Source of the DNA: Anaerolineales bacterium
GTDB taxonomy: Bacteria > Chloroflexota > Anaerolineae > Anaerolineales > DRMV01
Length of the DNA: 6,676 nucleotides
Assembly: GCA_015494815.1 (NCBI GenBank)
Contig: WGAK01000100.1
Span: 1 to 6,676 of the forward strand
Direction of reading: 5' to 3'
Shown here: positions 1-4,644 of the stretch, one piece after another
Numbering within the stretch: the stretch's first letter is position 1
How the letters are laid out: every line of letters begins with the position of its first letter
The notes under the pieces: model-generated
The model's database searches: none
What the model was told of the DNA's origin: nothing
Seen by the model: only the letters and a program-made list of their open reading frames with translations
Program-made: the position numbers and the translations under genes

Positions 1-1766
1 AAATCCACGCCCAAAAGCCCGCCGGGCAGCAGCATCATCCGGCCCAGGTTGTCCGAATCCCGGTACAGGCCCACGATGCGCAGGGAGTAGGTCTTCCCCG
101 TGCCGGGCACGAACACCTGGATGGTATCGCCCAGGCGCCAGCCGTGCCTGCGGGCCAGGGTGTAGGTCACCGCGACCTCGTCGGTGCGCTGGGGCACTTG
201 CCCCTCGATGAGCATGGCGGAAAACAGGTCCACATCCCCGCCGATGAAGCGGGGGTACATGTCCTCCGTCTCGCCGGGCAGGCGCACGGGCATGCGGGTT
301 TCCCAGGCAAAACGGCTCACCTGGGTGGCCTCCTGCAACGTGCGGGCCAGTTGCTGCGCCTGGTCCTTGCTCGCGGCCCGCAGGGCCACATCGGCCGGCG
401 GCACCAGGCCCAGGCGGGAGGGGTCTTCCACCGCGGCCTGCACCGTGGTGACCATGGCCATGGCCACCATCATGGCCACGGTGACCACCACCATCCCCGC
501 GAAGGTGAGCAGTGTGCGGGAGGGCACGGCCAGCAAATCGGCCAGGCCATGGGCCAGAGGGAAGGGCAGCCGCAGCAGGCGCACCCGCCGCCGACGGGGT
601 GGGAGCATGCCCATGCGCAGCACGGTCACGGTGTCCATTTTGCCCAGGCTGCGCAGGGGCCACGCGGTGGCCAGCCCCACCACCAGCAGCAGGGCCAGCA
701 GCGCCGCGGCCAGCATCCCCGCGGAGGGCAGCACCGGCCCGGCCGCGTAGCGCCGACTCAGGTCCGCGAGCAGCCGCGTCGCGGTCAGCAGGCCCACGGC
801 TTCCCCTACCAGGCTCGCGGCCAGGGCCACGAGCAGGTTTTCCCCTAAGTAGAGGCCGGCAATCTGGCCGTTGGTGAAGCCCACGGCCCGCAACAGCCCG
901 ATACGCCGGGCCTGCAACCGGATGGCCGCGGCCACATGGTTCCCCGTGAGGAACCCGGCCAGGAGCCCGGCCATGACCGCGAAGGCCAGCATGAGCACGG
1001 CCTGCAGGCGGGTGTCGAAGCCCACCACCTCCCGGATGCGGAGCCAGGTGCTGCCGCTCACCGTGCCCGGCGGGAACGCGGCCAGAATCTCCTTCAGCAC
1101 GGCCTGGGCCTGCTGGGGATGGCGTATCCGCACGGCCAGGTACCAGCCCTCGGGCGATGCGCCCTGCGCTTCCAGGGCGCGGGCCAGGGTCCCCGGCCCC
1201 AGGTAGACCACCGGCGGATTGCAATTGGGGTAGGCGCAGGTCTCCGAGGTGATGAAGGTGCCCACCACGTGCAGCCGCGAAAGCCGTTGGCCCGAAGCCA
1301 GTTGCACCGTATCGCCCACGTGGATGCCCAGTTCGCGGGCCAGGTTGGCGTCTAAGTAGATTTCGTCGGCGCGGGCCTGGGGCTCCCGGCCTTCCACCAG
1401 CAGCAGGCGGTTGACCGGGGCGTCGGGCACCAGGTCCCGGACGAGCACGGTGGTCTTCTTCCCCGTGGGGGCGAGCAGGGTCATGTACATGCCGGGCATG
1501 GGCGGCGAGACCGCGGTCACTTCGGGGTGCTCCCGCACCCGGGCGAGCACTTCGTCCACCCGGGCTTTTTCGGGGGAGAAGTGCAGCCAGATGTGGGCGC
1601 CCTGGGTCGCGGTCATGAGCCGGTCGTAGAGGTGAAACCCGGCCGTATACGCGGCCAGCCCTAAGGTCAGGAGCAGGGCCGCGGCCGCGAGCACCAGGAA
1701 GAGCAGGGCCCGCTGGGCCTTCCGGTCCCGCAAGTTCGCCTGAATCTGCCGCAAGAGCGCGTGCAT
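1..1766 (-). CDS. FtsX/MacB-type ABC transporter permease, 3' end beyond window
   Basis: Membrane subunit of an ABC exporter, reading from the ATG at 1766 to the left edge without a stop: 588 codons, C-terminus missing. Layout: a short cytoplasmic N-terminus; TM1 at about residues 20-40; a large extracytoplasmic MacB_PCD-like domain to about residue 250 with a close cysteine pair (C177, C182); an FtsX core with TM segments near 257-275, 308-330 and 349-370 and the typical cytoplasmic loop RRIGLLRAVGFTNGQI (from about residue 287). After KMDTVTVLRMG (376-386) a second half begins with a TM segment near 419-440 and another extracytoplasmic domain. This is the two-FtsX-domain architecture of permeases of roughly 780-850 residues. 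The start is set by GGAGG six bases upstream. The ATPase gene upstream is its obvious partner. Substrate is unknown: peptides, drugs, lipids and lipoproteins are all handled by this family. Confidence 0.9.
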   Translation of the reverse strand, partial: MHALLRQIQANLRDRKAQRALLFLVLAAAALLLTLGLAAYTAGFHLYDRLMTATQGAHIWLHFSPEKARVDEVLARVREHPEVTAVSPPMPGMYMTLLAPTGKKTTVLVRDLVPDAPVNRLLLVEGREPQARADEIYLDANLARELGIHVGDTVQLASGQRLSRLHVVGTFITSETCAYPNCNPPVVYLGPGTLARALEAQGASPEGWYLAVRIRHPQQAQAVLKEILAAFPPGTVSGSTWLRIREVVGFDTRLQAVLMLAFAVMAGLLAGFLTGNHVAAAIRLQARRIGLLRAVGFTNGQIAGLYLGENLLVALAASLVGEAVGLLTATRLLADLSRRYAAGPVLPSAGMLAAALLALLLVVGLATAWPLRSLGKMDTVTVLRMGMLPPRRRRVRLLRLPFPLAHGLADLLAVPSRTLLTFAGMVVVTVAMMVAMAMVTTVQAAVEDPSRLGLVPPADVALRAASKDQAQQLARTLQEATQVSRFAWETRMPVRLPGETEDMYPRFIGGDVDLFSAMLIEGQVPQRTDEVAVTYTLARRHGWRLGDTIQVFVPGTGKTYSLRIVGLYRDSDNLGRMMLLPGGLLGVD

Positions 1767-1786
1767 GGGGGGCCTCCGGGGGAGTG

Positions 1787-1849
1787 GTCAGTGGTCAGTG
1801 GTCAGTTGTCGGTCGTCAGCGGTCAGTGGTCAGTGGTCAGTGGTCGTTC
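1787..1849. repeat. Heptamer tandem repeat, consensus GTCAGTG
   Basis: Nine contiguous 7-bp units on the plus strand: GTCAGTG x2, GTCAGTT, GTCGGTC, GTCAGCG, GTCAGTG x3, GTCGTTC. A partial unit (GTG at 1784-1786) precedes them. The array lies directly upstream of the Shine-Dalgarno of the permease gene, so it would be transcribed as CACTGAC repeats in the ATPase-permease spacer. Short heptamer arrays of this kind occur between genes in cyanobacteria and in Chloroflexota; their function is not established. Confidence 0.9.
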
Positions 1850-1878
1850 GTTGATTCGCTCATCCGTCGGATTCCAAA

Positions 1879-1893
1879 GCGGCGTCGAGCCGC
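1879..1893. repeat. Small GC-rich inverted repeat
   Basis: GCGGC (1879-1883) and GCCGC (1889-1893) form a perfect 5-bp stem around a GTCGA loop, between the heptamer array and the octamer array. The flanks (ATTCCAAA to the left, CCCAAAATCC to the right) resemble a short dispersed intergenic element. There is no T-tract, so it is not called a terminator. Confidence 0.4.
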
Positions 1894-1902
1894 CGCACTC
1901 CC

Positions 1903-1958
1903 AAAATCCGCCTTATCGCTTTACCGCCTTACCGCTCATCCGCCCATTCGCTCTTTCA
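1903..1958. repeat. Octamer tandem repeat, minus-strand consensus CGGTAAGG
   Basis: Seven consecutive 8-bp units on the plus strand: AAAATCCG, CCTTATCG, CTTTACCG, CCTTACCG, CTCATCCG, CCCATTCG and a diverged CTCTTTCA. The last unit contains the TGA stop of the ABC ATPase gene (1956-1958, minus strand). The period is 8, unlike the 7-bp arrays nearby, so this is a separate repeat family. With the heptamer array and the GC hairpin it fills the 189-bp gap between the two ABC genes. Confidence 0.75.
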
Positions 1959-2687
1959 CGCGATGGACAGCAATTCCGCCAGGATGCGGCTCGCGTCGCC
2001 CGGTTCGGGCAGGGCCATTTCGGAGACGAAGCGGCCGTCTCGCATGAAGACCACCCGCCGTGCGAAACTGGCCACTTTGGGGGCATGGGTCACCAGCACG
2101 ATGGTCTGGCCTTCCTGGTGAAACTGACGGAGCAGGTTCAGGACCTCCGTGCCGCTGCGGGTGTCTAAGTTGCCCGTGGGCTCGTCGGCCAGGAGCACGG
2201 TGGGGTGGTTGATGAGCGCGCGGGCCAGGGCCACCCGCTGTTGCTCGCCGCCGGAGAGTTGCCCTGGGAACGTGGTTTTCTTGTCGGCCAGGCCCAGGCG
2301 TTCCAGGAGGCGGTCCCGCTCCCGGGCCACGTCCACGGGCGCGCGACCGGCCAGCAGGCCCGGCAGGTCCACGTTGTCCGCCACGGTGAGGTTGGGGATG
2401 AGGTTGAAGGCCTGGAACACGAAGCCCACGGTGCGCCGACGCAGCACCGCGCGGCGGGATTCGCTCAGCGCGTGCACGGGGTGGCCGTCCACGAAGACTT
2501 CGCCTTCGGTGGGCAGGTCCAGCCCCGCGAGCAGGTGCAGCAGGGTGGACTTGCCGCAGCCCGACGGGCCCATCACGGCCACGAATTCGCCGGGTTCGAC
2601 CTGCAAATCCACGCCCCGCAGCGCATGCACGGCCGCGCCGTTGCTGCGATAGACCTTGTGCAGGTTGTGGGTTTCGATAATGGGCAT
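1956..2687 (-). CDS. ABC transporter ATP-binding protein, LolD/MacB type
   Basis: Cytoplasmic ATPase of 243 residues that powers the permease encoded next to it. All motifs are intact: Walker [10 protein letters not shown] (40-48), Q-loop Q92 in [13 protein letters not shown], signature LSGGEQQ (144-150), Walker B VLLADEP with catalytic E169, D-loop NLDT (173-176) and switch H201 in LVTHAP. The LIPNLT and [14 protein letters not shown] context is typical of the LolD/MacB/FtsE branch, which pairs with FtsX-type permeases. The length is normal for a stand-alone ATPase. The start at 2687 is supported by AGGAGG five bases upstream. It lies 41 bp after the PadR gene and 189 bp before the permease gene, all on one strand, so a single operon is likely. 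The subfamily is certain; the transported substrate is not. Confidence 0.97.
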   Translation of the reverse strand: MPIIETHNLHKVYRSNGAAVHALRGVDLQVEPGEFVAVMGPSGCGKSTLLHLLAGLDLPTEGEVFVDGHPVHALSESRRAVLRRRTVGFVFQAFNLIPNLTVADNVDLPGLLAGRAPVDVARERDRLLERLGLADKKTTFPGQLSGGEQQRVALARALINHPTVLLADEPTGNLDTRSGTEVLNLLRQFHQEGQTIVLVTHAPKVASFARRVVFMRDGRFVSEMALPEPGDASRILAELLSIA

Positions 2688-2706
2688 GGGGGCCTCCTGG
2701 GGAGTG

Positions 2707-2827
2707 GTTAGTGGTTAGTGGTCAGTAGTTAGTAGTTGGTAGTTGGTAGGTGGCGGTCGGGGCGGGGCGGCGGGTCACTGCTCGCCACCCTGTCACTCCT
2801 CGCTTCTTGCCCCTGCTCCTTGCTCCC
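2707..2827. repeat. Long degenerate heptamer array overlapping the padR 3' end
   Basis: 7-bp periodicity on the plus strand starts with GTTAGTG x2, GTCAGTA, GTTAGTA and GTTGGTA x2 (2707-2748). It continues through a GC-rich middle (2749-2776) into CTTGCTC-like units (CCTCGCT, TCTTGCC, CCTGCTC, CTTGCTC; 2798-2825). The left end abuts the ATPase Shine-Dalgarno. The part from 2729 rightwards is translated as the last 33 residues of the PadR protein. The units at 2707-2748 are clear; periodicity of the right half is weaker and depends on accepting several substitutions. Confidence 0.7.
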
Positions 2828-3331
2828 CACGCAAAACGCCTCCTCGCATCGCTCCAGCCATTTCAAGTCGGCCTCCAGGTGGAAGAGCAGGCCTTCGGCC
2901 AGCAGGCGGTGCTCATCGTCGCGGGGGCGTTGCAGCAAAGGGGTGAGTTCCGCGATGGACTGCATCAGCGTTTGGCGCTGTTGCCAGATGAGCGCGCACC
3001 CATCGGCCAGGCCGCTGCGCCGGGCCAGGAGCAGTTTGAGGAAGAAATCCACCTTGAGCCGGGCCGGCGGAATCTGGGCCTGGGCCAGCCAGGTTTGCAA
3101 GGCCTGCCGTCCCTGGTCGGTCAGGGCATACACCTTGCGGTCCGGGAGCAATTCCTGGGGCTGTTTGTGGGACACCACTAGGCCGTCCCGCTCTAAGCGG
3201 GCCAGGGTGCTGTAAATCTGGCCGATGTTGACCTGCCAGGTGCCGCCCAGCATGGCCTCGAAGGCCTTTTTGAGGTCGTAACCGTGCCGGGGCCGTTCGG
3301 CCAGCAGGCCCAGCAGGGCATAAGTCAGCAT
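2729..3331 (-). CDS. PadR-family transcriptional repressor
   Basis: DNA-binding regulator of 200 residues. The N-terminus MLTYALLGLLAERPRHGYDL is the hallmark of PadR winged-helix proteins, followed by the recognition region GQIYSTLARLERDGLV (37-52) and the wing (RKVYALTDQGRQAL). Residues 85-165 form the helical dimerisation domain (FFLKLLLAR, LLFHLEADLKWLERCE). PadR proteins often repress linked efflux genes and release DNA on binding a hydrophobic ligand; the two ABC genes 41 bp downstream fit this. GGAG lies eight bases before the ATG, and tandem TACAT-N7-ATGTA sites cover the promoter, suggesting autorepression. Oddity: residues 168-200, ending PDRHLPTTNY, are encoded by heptamer repeat and exceed the usual family length of about 170-180, so the natural stop was probably lost. 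Confidence 0.95.
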   Translation of the reverse strand: MLTYALLGLLAERPRHGYDLKKAFEAMLGGTWQVNIGQIYSTLARLERDGLVVSHKQPQELLPDRKVYALTDQGRQALQTWLAQAQIPPARLKVDFFLKLLLARRSGLADGCALIWQQRQTLMQSIAELTPLLQRPRDDEHRLLAEGLLFHLEADLKWLERCEEAFCVGSKEQGQEARSDRVASSDPPPRPDRHLPTTNY

Positions 3332-3333
3332 AG

Positions 3334-3368
3334 TACATACTCCATATGTAGTACATGCTAAGTATGTA
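3334..3368. promoter_or_regulatory. Tandem operator, two TACAT-N7-ATGTA sites (putative PadR box)
   Basis: Four evenly placed half-sites: TACAT 3334-3338, ATGTA 3346-3350, TACAT 3352-3356, ATGTA 3364-3368. They make two identical 17-bp inverted repeats offset by 18 bp, and the inner pair also forms the palindrome ATGTAGTACAT (3346-3356). Known PadR boxes carry ATGT/ACAT half-sites, often as ATGT-N8-ACAT, so composition fits although orientation and spacing differ. The sites cover the -10 region and leader of the padR promoter. Binding by this PadR protein is inferred. Confidence 0.7.
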
Positions 3369-3389
3369 TCAAAACCCCTCCTTTGTCAA
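3361..3389 (-). promoter_or_regulatory. Sigma-70-type promoter of the padR-ABC operon
   Basis: On the minus strand, TTGACA (3389-3384) is followed after 17 bp by CATACT (3366-3361), a full consensus -35 with a 4/6 -10. Transcription would start near 3354, giving a leader of about 22 nt with TGGAG before the ATG at 3331. An alternative pair is TTGATA (3372-3367), 16 bp, TACATA (3350-3345). Both overlap the tandem operator, so repression would work in either case. Confidence 0.6.
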
Positions 3390-3497
3390 GGGGGCGAGAA
3401 CGAGCAGGGACGGGCAGCGCGCATGCAAAAGTCGCCGAAATCCGTGAACGGGTGCTCTTGGGGTACAGGGCCGGAGGTGACTTTGGGAGCGTGGGCG

Positions 3498-3532
3498 CTG
3501 ACACCTGACGCCTGTTCGCTGACCGCTGCCAG
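3498..3532. repeat. Heptamer remnant, CTGACNN x5
   Basis: Five adjacent 7-bp units: CTGACAC, CTGACGC, CTGTTCG, CTGACCG, CTGCCAG. Their reverse complements (GTGTCAG, GCGTCAG, CGGTCAG) are rotations of the GTCAGTG/GTCAGCG units at 1787-1849, so this is a shorter, more eroded array of the same type in the opposite orientation. Confidence 0.55.
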
Positions 3533-3536
3533 GCGG

Positions 3537-3654
3537 CGAAGCCATCTCCTGCGTGGGCCTGGGCCTCCTGCGAGGCGGCCTGGACTCCTGTCTGACGGCG
3601 TCAGGAGATTGCTTCGGGCGCTTCGCGCCCTCGCAACGACACACGCGAGGGTGC
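3537..3654. repeat. Palindromic, MITE- or REP-like intergenic element
   Basis: CGAAGCCATCTCCTG (3537-3551) and CAGGAGATTGCTTCG (3602-3616) are inverted copies matching at 14 of 15 positions. Inside lie GCCTC/GAGGC (3563-3576) and CTGAC-GGC-GTCAG (3592-3604). To the right are GGGCGC-TTC-GCGCCC (3616-3630) and GCGCCCTCGC/GCGAGGGTGC (3625-3634 and 3645-3654, one G-T pair). The GAGATTGCTTCG...CTCGCAACGACA core resembles a dispersed repeat I associate with Chloroflexota and some other genomes (TGTCATTGCGAGG...GAAGCAATCTC). It has no coding capacity; mobility is inferred from structure alone. Confidence 0.55.
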
Positions 3655-3693
3655 CTGCCGCGGACAGTGGGTCGCGCCTGACGTACCTTCCTT

Positions 3694-3708
3694 GGGCAAC
3701 ATTTGCCC
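3694..3708. promoter_or_regulatory. Palindrome GGGCAA-CAT-TTGCCC upstream of the arsR promoter
   Basis: Perfect 6-bp arms around CAT, centred about 37 bp upstream of the TTGACA at 3738. It may be an activator or repressor site, or a DNA hairpin. Position and symmetry are the only support. Confidence 0.3.
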
Positions 3709-3737
3709 GCATACCCGATCACGCGTGCAGCGCGCCC

Positions 3738-3766
3738 TTGACAGAGGCAGGGGGCGGGCGTATGAT
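3738..3766 (+). promoter_or_regulatory. Strong sigma-70-type promoter of the arsR-rhodanese-exporter operon
   Basis: TTGACA (3738-3743), a 17-bp spacer and TATGAT (3761-3766): 6/6 and 5/6 matches at optimal spacing. Transcription should start near 3773. This rules out the in-frame start at 3692, which lies upstream of the promoter. An inverted repeat sits on the start site and would let a repressor block it. Confidence 0.8.
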
Positions 3767-3768
3767 AG

Positions 3769-3784
3769 GTTCAGGAATTTGAAC
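3769..3784. promoter_or_regulatory. Inverted repeat GTTCA-N6-TGAAC, putative ArsR-family operator
   Basis: Perfect 5-bp arms (3769-3773 and 3780-3784) separated by GGAATT, just downstream of the -10 box and ending immediately before the ATG at 3785. ArsR-family repressors usually bind imperfect inverted repeats over the start of their own operon. Binding by the adjacent gene product is inferred. Confidence 0.5.
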
Positions 3785-4171
3785 ATGTTACAGGCGGATT
3801 TCATGGGCGTGGAAAAGTTGAGCCGCATCTTCAAATTACTGGCCTCGCCCGCGCGGTTGCAACTGCTGCTGACCATCGGCGAGGGCGAGGCTTGCGTATG
3901 CGCTTTGCAGGCCCGGTTGGGCTGGCGGCGGGTCTATATCTCCCAGCAACTCATGTTTTTGCGGCGGGGCGGGTTGTTGACCGCGCACCGGCGCGGGCGC
4001 TTCGTCTTCTACCGCCTGCGCGACCCCGCGTGGCTGCGCGTCATCCGGCAGGCCGCAGCGGTGGCCGGTATTACGCTGCCCGCGAGGCCCGACCTCCAGG
4101 TTCCTGCCGAAAACCCCGCGTTGACGGCTACTTGTTCACCCGTTTACCCACCCTCGGAGGCGACCCCATGA
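3785..4171 (+). CDS. ArsR-family winged-helix transcriptional regulator with CVC motif
   Basis: Metal- or redox-sensing repressor of 128 residues. IFKLLASPARLQLLLTIGEGEACVCAL matches ArsR helices 2-3 and carries the CVC pair (C37, C39 from this start) where ArsR proteins bind arsenite or antimonite. The helix-turn-helix is RRVYISQQLMFLRRGGLL and the wing HRRGRFVFYRL. A third cysteine (C117) lies in the C-terminal tail. The third arsenite ligand of E. coli ArsR is not conserved, and the helix-2 cysteine of the persulfide sensors BigR/SqrR is leucine here. ATG 3785 has AGGA eight bases upstream but a leader of only about 12 nt. ATG 3803, with AGGCGG five bases upstream, is a real alternative giving 122 residues. 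The stop overlaps the rhodanese start (ATGA). Context suggests a sulfur or metalloid signal. Confidence 0.88.
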   Translation: MLQADFMGVEKLSRIFKLLASPARLQLLLTIGEGEACVCALQARLGWRRVYISQQLMFLRRGGLLTAHRRGRFVFYRLRDPAWLRVIRQAAAVAGITLPARPDLQVPAENPALTATCSPVYPPSEATP

Positions 4172-4572
4172 GCCAGGACAAGTTTTCGCATTGGGTGCGT
4201 GGCCTGGGCTTCGAGCATTGGAGCACAGGCCAACATATCATTGACGCGACAACCTTCCTCAAGATGCAGGCCCAGGGCCGTGCGGTGTTGCTCGATGTGC
4301 GCACCGAGGAAGAGGCCCGCGCCGTGTCCTTCCCCCACGCGCTCCATATTCCGCTGAACGAACTGCCGGACCGCTTCGACGAGGTGCCGCGCGACCGCCT
4401 GGTCGCCACCTTTTGCTCCGGGGGTGACCGGGCGGCCATTGCCTACGCGTATTTGCGCGTGCACGGGCATCCGCAAGTGCGCATCCTCAAAGGCGGCTAC
4501 AGCACCTTGATGCCGGCGTTGATGCCGGGCCATTTGCGTATGCTGCTTCGCGAGGCTTCGGGCGCGGCCTGA
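4168..4572 (+). CDS. Single-domain rhodanese-like sulfurtransferase
   Basis: Small cytoplasmic protein of 134 residues with one rhodanese domain (about residues 22-125). Family marks: VLLDVRTEEEARAVSFPHALHIPLNEL (40-66, the LDVR strand and HIP motif), the active-site loop CSGGDR with catalytic C83 and R88, and the closing ILKGGYSTL (106-114). A rhodanese takes sulfane sulfur from thiosulfate or persulfides onto the cysteine and passes it to thiols such as glutathione or cyanide, which can release sulfite. GGAGG seven bases upstream and a 4-bp overlap with the regulator gene indicate translational coupling. The next gene encodes a sulfite-type exporter, so product removal is a natural partner function. 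No signal peptide is seen. Physiological donor and acceptor are unknown. Confidence 0.95.
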   Translation: MSQDKFSHWVRGLGFEHWSTGQHIIDATTFLKMQAQGRAVLLDVRTEEEARAVSFPHALHIPLNELPDRFDEVPRDRLVATFCSGGDRAAIAYAYLRVHGHPQVRILKGGYSTLMPALMPGHLRMLLREASGAA

Positions 4573-4595
4573 GACACCGACTCCTCTCAGCCCAT

Positions 4596-4627
4596 ATCGG
4601 TCCCGCGCGCCCGCGCGCGGGACCGAT
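4596..4627 (+). promoter_or_regulatory. Perfect 15-bp-arm hairpin before the exporter gene
   Basis: ATCGGTCCCGCGCGC (4596-4610) and GCGCGCGGGACCGAT (4613-4627) are exact reverse complements around CC; in RNA the loop would open to four bases. It lies in the 72-bp gap between the rhodanese and exporter genes, ending 17 bases before the ATG at 4645. No T-tract follows, so it is not a classical terminator. It could act as a 3' mRNA stabiliser, a partial attenuator or a control of ribosome access. Confidence 0.75.
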
Positions 4628-4644
4628 GCGATGGTGGTGCCGCG

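Larger units (their letters stand above)
3390..3737. other. Divergent intergenic region without a convincing gene
   Basis: Between the two opposing promoters no reading frame has a family signature or a sensible start. Frames open here on both strands (for example 3423-3782 plus and 3369-3722 minus) are arginine/proline-rich shadows that run through promoters and repeats. From 3390 to about 3497 I see nothing specific. From 3498 onwards it holds a heptamer remnant, a long imperfect inverted repeat with hairpins, and a small palindrome, listed separately. Confidence 0.6.

Noticed and set aside
144..848. Long plus-strand open frames opposite the permease gene, rich in His, Gly and Gln
   Set aside because: They are antisense to a frame with clear FtsX/MacB features. 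Their composition is what high-GC antisense translation gives, and no family motif is visible.
1787..2827. Possible CRISPR or direct-repeat locus
   Set aside because: Units are 7-8 bp, contiguous and without spacers; no cas gene is present.
3692..3784. N-terminal extension of the ArsR protein from the ATG at 3692
   Set aside because: It runs upstream of and through the TTGACA/TATGAT promoter, lacks a ribosome site and adds residues that do not match the family.
3785..4171. Calling the regulator BigR or SqrR
   Set aside because: The helix-2 cysteine that defines these persulfide sensors is replaced by leucine, so only the ArsR family is claimed.
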